64,000 bases of DNA, from assembly GCA_003955985.1 (NCBI GenBank), contig CP033784.1, positions 1,488,001 through 1,552,000 of the forward strand. The letters run 5' to 3'. The DNA is from Corynebacterium jeikeium. Its GTDB lineage: Bacteria; Actinomycetota; Actinomycetes; Mycobacteriales; Mycobacteriaceae. Position 1 is the first letter of the stretch. Each line of letters begins with the position of its first letter. The notes beneath the pieces were generated by a model that was given only the letters and a program-made list of their open reading frames with translations, made no database searches and was not told the DNA's origin. The position numbers and the translations under genes were made by a program. Positions 1-9,750 of the stretch are shown here, piece by piece.

Positions 1-1198
1 GCTGCATCTCCACGACCCCGATTGCGCCAAGAACCCGCACATCGGCCACGGCATCGCTGCTGGCTAGGGGCTGGAGCTGGTTGCGGAGTCGGGACTCGAT
101 GCGCGGGACATCCTCACGCCACTGCCCCTCTGCAATCAGGTCGAGCTGCGCGCAGGCCACGGCACAGGCCAACGGGTTGCCCATGAAGGTCGGGCCGTGC
201 ATGATGCCTCCGCCTGCGCCACTGGAAATGTTGCGAGCCACGTCGGCGGTGGCGAGGGTGGCTGCGAAGCTCATAAAGCCGCCGGTCAGCGCCTTGCCGA
301 CACACATAATATCCGGCACAATCCCGGCCGCCTGCGTCGTGAACAGGTCGCCAGCTCGGCCGAAGCCGGTGGCGATCTCATCCGCAATAAGGAGAATGCC
401 GTGCTTGTCACACAGCTTCCGGAGCCCCACAAGCAGCTCGTGGTCATGGAACCGCATGCCACCAGCGCCTTGGACTACCGGCTCAATGATGATGCCGGCG
501 ACGGAGTCGTCGATAAGCGAATCGAAGTGCGCGAGATAGCGTGCGCGTTCCTCTTCGGTTGCGCCGCGGGCGGGCGGTTTGTCGGCGAAGACCTGCGGAG
601 TCCACTGCCCCGTCCACAGCGAATGCATGCCGCCCTGGGGGTCGCAGACAGTCATGGGTGCGCGAGTGTCGCCGTGATAGCCGCCGCGCCACGTGGCCAG
701 TCGGGTGCGCTCGGGATGGCCTTTGGCCTGCTGATACTGCAACGCCATTTTGATCGCCACCTCGACGGAGACCGAACCCGAGTCGGAGTAAAAAATGGCA
801 TCGAAGCCGGGGCCTGCGAGCTTTAGGAGCTTCTCCGCCAGTTCGATGGCCGGACGGTGTGTGAGTCCGCCGAACATGACATGCGACATCGTGGTGGCCT
901 GCTTCTTCGCGGCTGCGACCAGCTTCGGGTGCGAGTGGCCGTGACAGGCGGCCCACCAGCTGCTCATGCCGTCGATGAGGGTGCGGCCGTCGGCGAGGTG
1001 GAGGTTGACGCCCTCGGCGGACTCGACCAGCTTGGGCGCAACCGGCGACGGGATGGGGCCGTATGGGTGCCAGATGTGGTCGGCATCGAATTGGGCGAGG
1101 TTGGCGATGGCTGGCTGGGTGTGTGGTTGGGTGGGTGGTTGGGCGGGTGGTTGGGAGTGCTGCGGGGTGTGCGGCTGGGCGGTTTCCGAGGCTGTCAT
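1..1198 (-). CDS. bioA: Adenosylmethionine-8-amino-7-oxononanoate aminotransferase, 3' end beyond window
   Basis: PLP-dependent, class III aminotransferase that makes 7,8-diaminopelargonate in biotin synthesis. The reading frame runs leftward from the ATG at 1196-1198 and leaves the window at base 1, so the C-terminus is missing. After a Gln/Pro/Thr-rich N-terminal stretch the family landmarks appear in order: WHPYGP, the GMSSWWAACHGHSHP segment, FYSDSGSVSVE, the WRGGYHGDT segment, the PLP-contacting DEIATGFGRAG, and the Schiff-base lysine in CVGKALTGGF. The Gln/Pro-rich start is unusual but in frame and could be trimmed by using a later start. A biotin-type operator and a -10 box lie just upstream, which supports this start and a nearly leaderless transcript. 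Confidence 0.95.
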   Translation of the reverse strand, partial: MTASETAQPHTPQHSQPPAQPPTQPHTQPAIANLAQFDADHIWHPYGPIPSPVAPKLVESAEGVNLHLADGRTLIDGMSSWWAACHGHSHPKLVAAAKKQATTMSHVMFGGLTHRPAIELAEKLLKLAGPGFDAIFYSDSGSVSVEVAIKMALQYQQAKGHPERTRLATWRGGYHGDTRAPMTVCDPQGGMHSLWTGQWTPQVFADKPPARGATEEERARYLAHFDSLIDDSVAGIIIEPVVQGAGGMRFHDHELLVGLRKLCDKHGILLIADEIATGFGRAGDLFTTQAAGIVPDIMCVGKALTGGFMSFAATLATADVARNISSGAGGGIMHGPTFMGNPLACAVACAQLDLIAEGQWREDVPRIESRLRNQLQPLASSDAVADVRVLGAIGVVEMQ

Positions 1199-1208
1199 GA
1201 TACTCAGC

Positions 1209-1214
1209 ATAATA
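1209..1214 (-). promoter_or_regulatory. Putative bioA -10 box
   Basis: The minus strand reads TATTAT here, 10 bases upstream of the bioA ATG. The likely transcription start is only a few bases before the ATG, so the mRNA would be leaderless or nearly so. The matching -35 position falls on the BioQ-like operator. Confidence 0.5.
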
Positions 1215-1232
1215 CCTGTACAGCACCGGACT

Positions 1233-1245
1233 TGAACGCCGTTCG
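1233..1245 (-). promoter_or_regulatory. BioQ-like operator in front of bioA
   Basis: The plus strand reads TGAACGCCGTTCG, a GAAC-N3-GTTC dyad. It fits the 13-bp TGAAC-N3-GTTAC motif described for the corynebacterial biotin repressor BioQ with one mismatch. It overlaps the -35 position implied by the -10 box, which suits a repressor. Assignment to BioQ rests on motif and position only. Confidence 0.65.
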
Positions 1246-1290
1246 GGGTTGGTGGTGGAGCTTCTCGCAAGGATTACAGACAGTCGCAGC

Positions 1291-1365
1291 GACTTTACGA
1301 CACCCATGTCACCTCGTGGCAGCTGCGGAGGTGGCATGAGGTGACACCTGTGTCGTGAAGTGGGG
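1291..1365. repeat. Long palindromic repeat, copy A
   Basis: About 74 bp, near identical to 2808-2880 (roughly five differences) and in the same orientation. The left part holds TTACGACAC and GTCACCTC; the right part holds GAGGTGAC and GTGTCGTGAA, so the transcript can fold into a long hairpin with an internal loop. It lies between bioA and the 3' end of the DUF559-like gene. It may be a REP- or MITE-like element or a structured terminator. Confidence 0.8.
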
Positions 1366-1394
1366 TTTTGGGGTGGGCCCGATGAGCCAGCCAG

Positions 1395-2528
1395 CTAGTA
1401 CAGCCGCCCCGCTTGGCTCCACACTCGTCGGCGACGCATGGCCAACTCGGCCGCCTTACCTGTGATTGTGATGGGCTGCCGCGCGAAGGCGTAGTTTCCG
1501 CGATAGCAACTGCCACCATTTGCCAAGTGACGCCGGATGTCTGCGGCCGCTTGCCGCAAGGTGGCTACGGCGGAGCCGTCGAAAAGCTGTGACCAGACGA
1601 TCCGGATGACATTCAACCCGAGGTTCTTCAGGCGCTTTTCGCGCTCCAACTCCTTTGCGATTGCCACCTGCGTGTCCGCGACCCCGCCATCGGTGTATTT
1701 CATACGGCCATCGAACTCGACGATCAGCCCAAGCTCGGGCAGGTAGAAGTCCACGCGTGCGATGAAGCCACGATCATCCCGAAAGGACACCTGCTGAAGC
1801 AACGGAGTACGAGAATCGTCGACAGAAGCTAGCCCCGCCTGGACGATTGCTTCTTTAGTGAGCGATTCCCCAATGCTTTCCGACGACGCTGTCGCTTGCC
1901 CCAACAATCTCCTGGCCTGTGCATTTCCCGGAGCACGCGGATATGCAGCCAACGTGGCCAACAGCTCCTCGGTGTCGGTGTGGCGCTGGAGGGCGGCGTC
2001 GGCAAGCACTAGTGCATTGTGCGGGGTGCGGGAACGGCAGACGTCGATGACGGACTTTGGGACATCGGTGACGAGGCGGCCATCGATTTCTACGATGTCC
2101 TCGGGGAGAATCCGGCCGGAGACGCGGATGAGGCGTTTGTGCGGCTGGTACGGGCCATTCGGTGTGCTTCGCGATTGCCCGCGCGTGCGGCCGGAGTTGG
2201 CGATTGCGATGGGAGTGTTGTGCGTGAGTAGAGGTAAACCGTGGAGAGCAGCGGCGGCATCGCGGGTGACTACGGTGGTGGTGCCGCGATGGACGAGCGC
2301 TTTGATTTCCAGGATGTAACGTTCGGTGCTGTTTAGGGTGAGCCACCTGTCGACAGGCACGTACGCGCCGTATGCGAGCCACAGGAGGCTGCCGCTTTTG
2401 GCCCGCCGGAGGAGATCTCGGTCGGAGTGCTGGCCGATTCGGGAAATTGCGAATGTGCTGGGGCGGGCGCATTCGCGCTGCTGGCCGGTACGGATGATGT
2501 CGTCGGCGTCGTAGATCCACTGCGGCAT
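1395..2528 (-). CDS. AbiEi-antitoxin-like N-terminus with DUF559 (Vsr-like) endonuclease domain
   Basis: A protein of 377 residues. The first half resembles the AbiEi/type IV antitoxin winged-helix family common in actinobacteria (segments such as LLRRAKSGSLLWLAYGAYVP and AAAALHGLPLL). The last 120 residues look like a DUF559/very-short-patch-repair nuclease fold, with RVDFYLPELGLIVEFDGRMKY, a later conserved E and K, and the strand VIRIVWSQL. I chose the ATG at 2526-2528 rather than the TTG at 2555 because AGGAG sits nine bases upstream. No toxin partner is visible next door, and such solo genes are frequent in Corynebacterium and Mycobacterium. The gene is bracketed by two direct copies of a palindromic repeat. 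Function unknown; a DNA-processing or defence role is inference. Confidence 0.75.
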   Translation of the reverse strand: MPQWIYDADDIIRTGQQRECARPSTFAISRIGQHSDRDLLRRAKSGSLLWLAYGAYVPVDRWLTLNSTERYILEIKALVHRGTTTVVTRDAAAALHGLPLLTHNTPIAIANSGRTRGQSRSTPNGPYQPHKRLIRVSGRILPEDIVEIDGRLVTDVPKSVIDVCRSRTPHNALVLADAALQRHTDTEELLATLAAYPRAPGNAQARRLLGQATASSESIGESLTKEAIVQAGLASVDDSRTPLLQQVSFRDDRGFIARVDFYLPELGLIVEFDGRMKYTDGGVADTQVAIAKELEREKRLKNLGLNVIRIVWSQLFDGSAVATLRQAAADIRRHLANGGSCYRGNYAFARQPITITGKAAELAMRRRRVWSQAGRLY

Positions 2529-2680
2529 CGGATTGCGCTCCTGAGGTCCAGGCAACTGCTGGTTGGTGGGTGGTGATGTGAGTGTTTGTGGGTTTGTGAG
2601 TGTTTGCGAGTGCTTGCGAGTGCTACGTTCTCATTTTTGGGCTCACACGGAGACTCAGGAGGCATCGATTTGGCATCGAC

Positions 2681-2689
2681 TGTGGATAG
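2681..2689 (-). promoter_or_regulatory. DnaA-box-like 9-mer
   Basis: The plus strand reads TGTGGATAG, so the minus strand reads CTATCCACA, one mismatch from the strong DnaA box TTATCCACA. It faces the perfect box at 2707-2715 and lies in the promoter region of the DUF559-like gene. Confidence 0.4.
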
Positions 2690-2706
2690 TTTGCAGTTTT
2701 CGGGAG

Positions 2707-2715
2707 TTATCCACA
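2707..2715 (+). promoter_or_regulatory. Perfect DnaA box
   Basis: TTATCCACA matches the high-affinity DnaA 9-mer exactly. Together with 2681-2689 it forms an inverted pair with 17 bases between. The stretch 2556-2960 holds no convincing gene apart from these boxes, GTG-rich simple sequence around 2560-2630 and 2720-2760, and palindrome copy B. Confidence 0.5.
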
Positions 2716-2807
2716 ATGCGTGTGGTGGGTGTGGTGTGCGGTGTGGGTGTGGTGGGTGCAAAGGCTCGCAGTGAGCTGTAGCGAGCAGCATACCCAGCCC
2801 GGAATGC

Positions 2808-2880
2808 GACTTCACGACACCCACGTCACCTCGTGGCAGCTGTGGAGGTGGCATGAGGTGACACGCGTGTCGTGAAGTGG
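2808..2880. repeat. Long palindromic repeat, copy B
   Basis: Arms ACTTCACGACAC and GTGTCGTGAAGT pair perfectly. Inside them GTCACCTC pairs with GAGGTGAC across a 4x4 internal mismatch, leaving a GTGGCAGCTG-type centre. It is near identical to copy A at 1291-1365. The two copies enclose about 1.5 kb holding only the DUF559-like gene. Confidence 0.85.
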
Positions 2881-2961
2881 GTTAGCCGATGGAGCGAGCC
2901 CCGCAGCCCCGCAGCCCCGCGGCCCAGCTAGGCCCCCTGTCCAACCGCCCCAGAACCCCAC

Positions 2962-3576
2962 CTAGTCCAACGGCTCGTCGATCAAGTCGACTTCAGGCAG
3001 CAGCGGAGCCAAATCAGGCAGCTGGTCCAGCGAATCAATCCCCAAAAGCTCCAGGAACAGCGTCGTCGTAACGTACAAATGCGCGCCGGTTGCCGGGTCC
3101 TCTCCGGACTCCGCAATCAGACCGCGCGCGACCAGCGTGCGCATCACCCCATCGACATTGACACCGCGTACACCGGAGACCTGCGCACGCGTGGCCGGCT
3201 GTCGGTAAGCCACCACTGCCAGCGTCTCCATAGCTGCACGTGAGAGCTTCGACTGCGAGCCATCCAGCAAGAATCGCTCCACCGCGCTGGCGTGCGCGGG
3301 AGCCGTGTAGAAGCGCCAGCCCTCATCCGTTTCACGCAGCTCAATGCCGCTGCGACGTGCACGGTATTCGTACTCGATCTCGCGAAGCACGTCACGGACA
3401 TCACTTGCGGAAACATCCAGCGCCCGCGCCATATCCTCCGCCGCCACCGGCGTATCGACTACCAGCAGAATCGACTCAACGCCTGCTCGCAACGGGTCAA
3501 TGGGCGGCAACTGAGCCGAAGAAGCAGACGCGGGCTCCACGGCCTGCTCGGATGGTCCGGAACTGGTTTCGCTCAT
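2962..3576 (-). CDS. scpB: Segregation and condensation protein B
   Basis: The winged-helix kleisin-associated subunit of the SMC-ScpAB condensin, which compacts and helps segregate the chromosome. The protein has about 204 residues. After an acidic/Ser-rich leader come the conserved LRAGVESILLVVDTPV helix, a winged-helix repeat, and the very typical LSRAAMETLAVVAYRQP followed by VSGVRGVNVDGVMRTLVARGL. The ATG at 3576 is preferred to the TTG at 3594, which overlaps its own GGAGG; the ribosome site for the ATG is not obvious. The gap of about 125 bp to scpA holds two tandem copies of GCCCGACCAAGCCCA. Confidence 0.95.
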   Translation of the reverse strand: MSETSSGPSEQAVEPASASSAQLPPIDPLRAGVESILLVVDTPVAAEDMARALDVSASDVRDVLREIEYEYRARRSGIELRETDEGWRFYTAPAHASAVERFLLDGSQSKLSRAAMETLAVVAYRQPATRAQVSGVRGVNVDGVMRTLVARGLIAESGEDPATGAHLYVTTTLFLELLGIDSLDQLPDLAPLLPEVDLIDEPLD

Positions 3577-3700
3577 GCGGGTCAGATTACGCAACCTCCC
3601 GCGCCGGGCGCTAATTGGCCGGGCGCTAATCAGCTGTTAGCACCAGCCCGACCAAGCCCACGCCCGACCAAGCCCAGCCCCAACAGCCAGCCCCAGCCAC

Positions 3701-4543
3701 CTACTCCCAGTTCGCCGCCGCCACGACGGCCGGGTCCACGTCCAGCCCGGTCCAGGCCACGTGGATTTCCTCCAGCGCCTCCTCCTGCTCCACACCGATC
3801 GCCTTGGCTCGGTAGAGCTCCAGCAGCGCCAGGAACCGCCCGACAACCTCCATGGACACGCGGCACTCCGAGGTCAGCTGCGTAAACGTCAACCAGGTCC
3901 CCTCGCCGGCCAGCCGCAGCGAGTCCAGAATTTTGCCCGCCTGCTCCGGTACGGACACGGGCACACCGTGGATGTGCCCGACGCCGACTTCCTCCGGCGG
4001 CTTCGGCCGCATCACGACGGCCGCAAACTCGGCGAACTCCCCAAGCGTCATGCCCAGGCGCACGGGCGGCAGCAGCTCCTCGAACTGCTTGTCCGGCCCC
4101 ACAGCTCGCGGATAGCGCCGCGGCGCGGTCTTCTGCCACTCCTCGAATTGGTCGGCTACCTTGCCATACGCCTGGTATTGCAGCAGTCGGGCGAACAGCA
4201 GGTCGCGTGCTTCTAGCAGTTCGAGGTCTTCTTCGCTGTCGACGTCGCCACGCGGCAGAAGTCGTGCGGTCTTGAGGTCGAGCAGCGTCGCTGCCACGAC
4301 GAGGAATTCGGTGATTTCGTCGAGATCGCTGACTGCGTCGAGGCTGCGCGTGTACGAGATGAACTCGTCCGTCACCGCCGCCAGCGCGACCTCGGTGACG
4401 TCCATCTTTTTGCTGCTGATGAGCTGCAGCAGCAGGTCGAAGGGCCCGTTGAAGTTCGCGAGCGCGACGCGGAAGCCGGTGATCTCTTCCTGCACGCCCT
4501 CGCTTGACGACGGTTCGGGAGTGTAACTATCCGGGGAAGTCAC
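3701..4543 (-). CDS. scpA: Segregation and condensation protein A
   Basis: The kleisin that bridges the SMC heads and binds ScpB. The protein has 280 residues, slightly longer than usual. The N-terminal SMC-neck-binding part shows FNGPFDLLLQLISSKKMDVTEV, followed by ATLLDLKTARLLP and the winged-helix end with TFTQLTSECRVSMEVVGRFLALLEL. It follows parA directly and precedes scpB, the standard actinobacterial order, so these genes probably form one operon with xerD. Confidence 0.96.
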   Translation of the reverse strand: MTSPDSYTPEPSSSEGVQEEITGFRVALANFNGPFDLLLQLISSKKMDVTEVALAAVTDEFISYTRSLDAVSDLDEITEFLVVAATLLDLKTARLLPRGDVDSEEDLELLEARDLLFARLLQYQAYGKVADQFEEWQKTAPRRYPRAVGPDKQFEELLPPVRLGMTLGEFAEFAAVVMRPKPPEEVGVGHIHGVPVSVPEQAGKILDSLRLAGEGTWLTFTQLTSECRVSMEVVGRFLALLELYRAKAIGVEQEEALEEIHVAWTGLDVDPAVVAAANWE

Positions 4544-4546
4544 CTA

Positions 4547-5422
4547 TTATTTGCGGCCTTTGCGCTCGATGACCTCGCGGGCCAGGTTGCGGTACTGCGC
4601 CGCAGCTGGGGTGTTCGGTGCCCAGGTGGTGATGGGCTCGCCGGCGACGGAGGTTTCCGGGAAGCGGACGGTACGGGTGATGACCGTGTCGAAGACCTTG
4701 TCACCGAAGACCTCGATGAGGCGTTCCATGACTTCCTTGGCGTGGCGCGTGCGGCGGTCGAACATGGTGACCAAAATGCCGGAGACTTCCAGGTTGAAGT
4801 TCAGGCGGTCGCGGACCTTGGCCACCGTGTCGGTGAGCAGTGCCAGACCGCGCAGGGAGAAGTACTCCGCCACCATTGGGATGATGACGCCCTCGGAGAT
4901 GGTCAGCGCATTGACGGTCAGCAGGCCTAGCGACGGCTGGCAGTCAATGATGATGAAGTCGTAGTCATTCATCACTGGGCGCAGTGCGCGCCCCAAGGCC
5001 TGTTCGCGGCCGACTTCGTTGACAAGCTGGATTTCCGCCGCCGACAGGTCGATGTTGGCCGGGACGAGATCCAGGCCGGAAACCTTGGTGTGGTGGATGG
5101 CGTCGCGGACATCGGTGGTGTCGTCGACGATGAGGTTGTAGACGGTCAGGTCAAGTTCCTCATGGGGAACACCGAGACCGGCGGATAGTGCGCCTTGCGG
5201 GTCCAAGTCAACGAGCAGGACTTTACGGCCAAACTCCGCCAGTGCCGCGCCCAGGTTGATGGTCGAGGTGGTCTTCCCCACGCCGCCCTTCTGGTTACAC
5301 ATTGCCAGGATGACCGCGGGGCCGTGACTGGTCAGGGGTGCGGGTTCCGGCAGCTCACGTGCCGGGCGACCGGTGAGACCGAGTTCAACTCGATCGGCCT
5401 CAAACAACCCTTCTTCAGCCAC
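4547..5422 (-). CDS. parA: ParA/Soj-family chromosome partitioning ATPase
   Basis: A Walker-type ATPase of the ParA/MinD superfamily with the deviant Walker A KGGVGKTT, the VDLDPQG motif (Walker A'), and the DYDFIIIDCQPSLG Walker B. An N-terminal extension of about 30 residues precedes the fold. No ParB gene is adjacent, so this is probably the second ParA homologue that many actinobacteria keep beside xerD-scpAB rather than the one in the origin-proximal parAB locus. I prefer the GTG at 5422 (GAGG eight bases upstream) over the TTG at 5428. A nearly repeated CGGTAATAT pair lies at about 5468-5490 between xerD and this gene. Confidence 0.93.
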   Translation of the reverse strand: MAEEGLFEADRVELGLTGRPARELPEPAPLTSHGPAVILAMCNQKGGVGKTTSTINLGAALAEFGRKVLLVDLDPQGALSAGLGVPHEELDLTVYNLIVDDTTDVRDAIHHTKVSGLDLVPANIDLSAAEIQLVNEVGREQALGRALRPVMNDYDFIIIDCQPSLGLLTVNALTISEGVIIPMVAEYFSLRGLALLTDTVAKVRDRLNFNLEVSGILVTMFDRRTRHAKEVMERLIEVFGDKVFDTVITRTVRFPETSVAGEPITTWAPNTPAAAQYRNLAREVIERKGRK

Positions 5423-5486
5423 AGTCAATCCCTCTTCCTTGAAGATTTCTCATCAATTCTACTGCGCGATATATTACCGCCACATA

Positions 5487-6425
5487 TTACCGCGAGTATT
5501 CAGCCCGTGGGTGAGCCCCCGCCCAGACTCGTCGCATATTCTCCGCGGTAATCATGGTGTAGATCTGGGTCGTCGTCACCGAGGCGTGCCCCAGCAGCTC
5601 TTGGACCACGCGCACATCGGCACCGCCCTCAATGAGGTGTGTGCCGAAACTGTGGCGCAGGGTGTGCGGGGAGATTTTCACGCTCAGCCCGGCGCGCTCG
5701 CCTAGCTCCGCCAGCGTATTTCCCGCCGACTGCCGAGACAGCCTGCGCCCCAGCGAGTTAATAAACAGCGCCGGCCCGGAGTTCGCCCGCACCCAGCTCG
5801 GCCGCCCGCGTGTCAGCCACGCATCCAGCGCCGCCATGGCCGGCGATCCCACGGGCACGATGCGTTCCTTGCCGCCCTTGCCACGCAGCAGCACGAGGTT
5901 GGTTTCGCGGTCCACGTCATCGATATCCAGGCCGGTGACCTCGGAAACGCGCGCACCTGTCGAGTACAGAAACTCCACCAGCGCTCGGTTGCGCAAATCC
6001 GTCACGTCGGCGGTCTCATCGTCGGGGATGGACTCGATAAGCCGGGTGACCTCATCAATGCTGAGCGCCTTCGGATACCGCGAGGGCTGCTTCGGCGGCG
6101 CCACCCGCTTGGCGACATCCGCATCCAACGCGCCTTCACCCACCGCGAACTTGTGGAAGCTCCGCACGGCCGACAGCGACCGCGTCACCGAGGTCGGGGC
6201 CAGCGCTGGCCTTCCCGCCGACTTATCTCCCCGCGCCAGATACGCCAGGAACTCTGACACATCCTGCTCGGTGACCTGCGCCAATTCCGTACGCCCAATC
6301 TCCCGCAGATAGGTGCGGTACTTCTCCAAGTCGCGCTTATAACTGGCGAGCGTATTCGCCGACAGCCCCTTTTCCACCGCGAGGTAGGTGACGAAGGCGT
6401 CGACAAGCGGATCGATCGAACTCAT
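5487..6425 (-). CDS. xerD: Site-specific tyrosine recombinase XerD
   Basis: It resolves chromosome dimers at dif with XerC. The protein is 312 residues, the usual length. The N-terminal SAM-like core-binding domain (about residues 1-100) is followed by the catalytic domain with R159 (in STGARVSE), K183, H254 and R257 (HTLRH), H280 (LGHAS) and the nucleophile Y289 (QIYT). All six catalytic positions are present. It overlaps the stop of the upstream Nudix gene by four bases (ATGA), which indicates translational coupling. Confidence 0.97.
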   Translation of the reverse strand: MSSIDPLVDAFVTYLAVEKGLSANTLASYKRDLEKYRTYLREIGRTELAQVTEQDVSEFLAYLARGDKSAGRPALAPTSVTRSLSAVRSFHKFAVGEGALDADVAKRVAPPKQPSRYPKALSIDEVTRLIESIPDDETADVTDLRNRALVEFLYSTGARVSEVTGLDIDDVDRETNLVLLRGKGGKERIVPVGSPAMAALDAWLTRGRPSWVRANSGPALFINSLGRRLSRQSAGNTLAELGERAGLSVKISPHTLRHSFGTHLIEGGADVRVVQELLGHASVTTTQIYTMITAENMRRVWAGAHPRAEYSR

Positions 6426-7084
6426 CGGATGCGTTTCAGGTCCGCGCCGGTGCCGAGCTGCTCCGCCCGACGCTTCGCCAGGGCCGTCGGTCGAATCTCG
6501 AACGGCTCCGCGACCGAGCGTGGCGTGGCACCCCTCAGCAGCACCTCCGCCGCCAGCAAAATGCCGGACAGCGCGATGCCGTTGAGGATCTCTCCGCGCA
6601 GCGCCATCGCCACTGCCTCATCCACTGCGATCCACGACGCAGTCATGTCCGCTTCCTCATCGTGGGCTTCCGGCTTATCGACGGCACGGAGACCCCGAGC
6701 CAGATAGATCCGAACCGCTTCCTCTGCGAAGCCGGGCGAGCTGAACATATCGGTAAGCAGGGACCAAGACTCGGCCTCCAGTCCGGCTTCCTCGACCAGC
6801 TCACGCTTGGCGGCCTCCAGTGGGTCCTCGTCCGCGACATCGAGAAGTCCGGCCGGCAACTCCACCAAGCGCTGCCCCGCTGCCTGCCGCCACTGATTCA
6901 GCAGGTAGAGGCGGTTATCCTCATCTGTGGCAACGACTGCGACAGCGCCGAAATGCTCCACGATCTCGCGGGCGGATACATTCCCGCCTGGCATTCGCAC
7001 CTGGTCGCGGCGGACCGCGATGATAGGTGCCTCGAGAACAATCTCGGAATCAACAACGTCAAATTGGTGCGCCATGAGCTTCAC
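6422..7084 (-). CDS. Nudix hydrolase, ADP-ribose pyrophosphatase type
   Basis: The Nudix box is complete: G-x5-E-x7-REL-x-EE-x-G-L in the segment starting at GLLDVADEDPLEAAKREL. The preceding HFGAVAVVATDEDNRLYLLNQWR and the following GFAEEAVRIYLA fit ADP-ribose pyrophosphatases. The frame opens with a GTG at 7084, but the ATG at 7075 (MAHQFD) is equally possible. It sits between pyrG and xerD, as in related corynebacteria. The substrate is inferred from the subfamily, not shown. Confidence 0.9.
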   Translation of the reverse strand: MKLMAHQFDVVDSEIVLEAPIIAVRRDQVRMPGGNVSAREIVEHFGAVAVVATDEDNRLYLLNQWRQAAGQRLVELPAGLLDVADEDPLEAAKRELVEEAGLEAESWSLLTDMFSSPGFAEEAVRIYLARGLRAVDKPEAHDEEADMTASWIAVDEAVAMALRGEILNGIALSGILLAAEVLLRGATPRSVAEPFEIRPTALAKRRAEQLGTGADLKRIR

Positions 7085-7122
7085 TCTAATAGGTAGGCCG
7101 GATTCGCCCTCGCGGAGCTAAG

Positions 7123-8760
<1,638 letters not shown>

Positions 8761-8769
8761 TCAGAATAT

Positions 8770-8796
8770 CGCTTGCGCAGGTGCAAGCGCAAGCGC
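8770..8796 (-). promoter_or_regulatory. Hairpin in the pyrG leader
   Basis: CGCTTGCG and CGCAAGCG are separated by 11 bases and end 16 bases upstream of the pyrG GTG. The stem could affect pyrG translation or transcription. There is no T-run between stem and gene, so an ordinary terminator is unlikely. Function is unproven. Confidence 0.35.
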
Positions 8797-8888
8797 CTTT
8801 TCATAATGGCGGATAATTTCTTCATATTTGGGTAACTTTTTCGGAGTTGCGCCCCATCCGCCAGCAGGAACGCAGCGACAAATGCGAA

Positions 8889-9098
8889 CTACGCGATACT
8901 CTCGAAGATCATGGTCGCCTGGATGCGGTCCCCGCCCATCAGCCCCTTACTGCCCGAAGAGGCAGTAGTAATCGTGTGCAGCCGAAACCCCTGCGAAGCC
9001 TTGTCGTTGATTACCCTCTCAAGCTCTGTCAGATTAGCTGAGCCGGTACCGATGAACTTTTCCTTCAGAACCACCTGAAGAACTTCATAATGAGGCAT
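8889..9098 (-). CDS. DUF4177 domain protein
   Basis: A small soluble protein of 69 residues starting MPHYEVLQVVL and ending with the conserved GDRIQATMIFES strand, as in DUF4177 proteins. I chose the ATG at 9098 because GGAGGG lies six bases upstream; the longer open frame to 9173 has no comparable site. It is divergent from the DJ-1/PfpI gene and just upstream of pyrG. The function of the family is unknown. Confidence 0.8.
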   Translation of the reverse strand: MPHYEVLQVVLKEKFIGTGSANLTELERVINDKASQGFRLHTITTASSGSKGLMGGDRIQATMIFESIA

Positions 9099-9191
9099 TT
9101 TCCGCCCTCCGTTAAAGTATTTTTCAATATTGCACGCAAAACAATACTCGGGCGGATGCATAAACGCGATCACGTCGTTACCCTCGGGGCT

Positions 9192-9710
9192 ATGCCTGAT
9201 TTAACGAATAAGACCATTGCAGTTTTGGCCACCGATGGATTTGAGGACTCCGAGCTGACGAGCCCGGCTGAGGCCGTGAAGAATGCCGGTGCGACCGTGC
9301 ACGTTATCTCCACGGAGGAAGGCTCCATTGAGGGCAAGAATGGCACGAAGGTGGACGTCGATAAGCTCACCAGCAGCGTTTCTGCCGATGATTACGATGC
9401 CCTGATTCTGCCTGGCGGCACCGTGAATGCAGACCAGATTCGCATCGATAAGGATGCCGTCGCGCTAGTGAAGGGGTTCGCCGCAGCTAACAAGCCAATC
9501 GGCGTGATTTGCCACGGCGGTTGGATTCTCACCGATGCGGATGTGCTGAAGGGCCGCACTATTACCTCCTACATCAGCGTCAAGACTGACCTGATTAACG
9601 CTGGCGCCAACTGGGTCGATGAGGAAGTTGTCGTTGACGGCAACCTGATTTCCTCCCGCACCCCGGCCGACCTTGAGGCTTTCAACAAGGCACTCGTAGA
9701 GAACTTCTAA
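9192..9710 (+). CDS. DJ-1/PfpI family protein (class I GATase-like)
   Basis: A protein of 172 residues of the YhbO/PfpI type. The conserved acid is in ATDGFEDSE, the presumed catalytic cysteine is C107 followed by H108 in GVICHGGW, and LILPGGT forms the strand before the active site. Proteins of this family act as glyoxalase/deglycase-like or stress-response enzymes; the exact reaction cannot be read from the sequence. I chose the ATG at 9192 because the protein family starts there. An in-frame ATG further upstream near 9156 would add residues with no family match, and neither start has a good ribosome site. Confidence 0.85.
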   Translation: MPDLTNKTIAVLATDGFEDSELTSPAEAVKNAGATVHVISTEEGSIEGKNGTKVDVDKLTSSVSADDYDALILPGGTVNADQIRIDKDAVALVKGFAAANKPIGVICHGGWILTDADVLKGRTITSYISVKTDLINAGANWVDEEVVVDGNLISSRTPADLEAFNKALVENF

Positions 9711-9750
9711 GCCACTCGGCTTTTAGCACCACCAAAGGACGGCTGTTGTC

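Noticed and set aside
81-1337. Several open frames on both strands over bioA
   Set aside because: They are shadows of the bioA frame, which runs off the left edge; only bioA shows family motifs.
3577-3700. Tandem GCCCGACCAAGCCCA copies between scpA and scpB
   Set aside because: Seen, but short and in a low-complexity GC-rich spacer; not enough to call a functional element.
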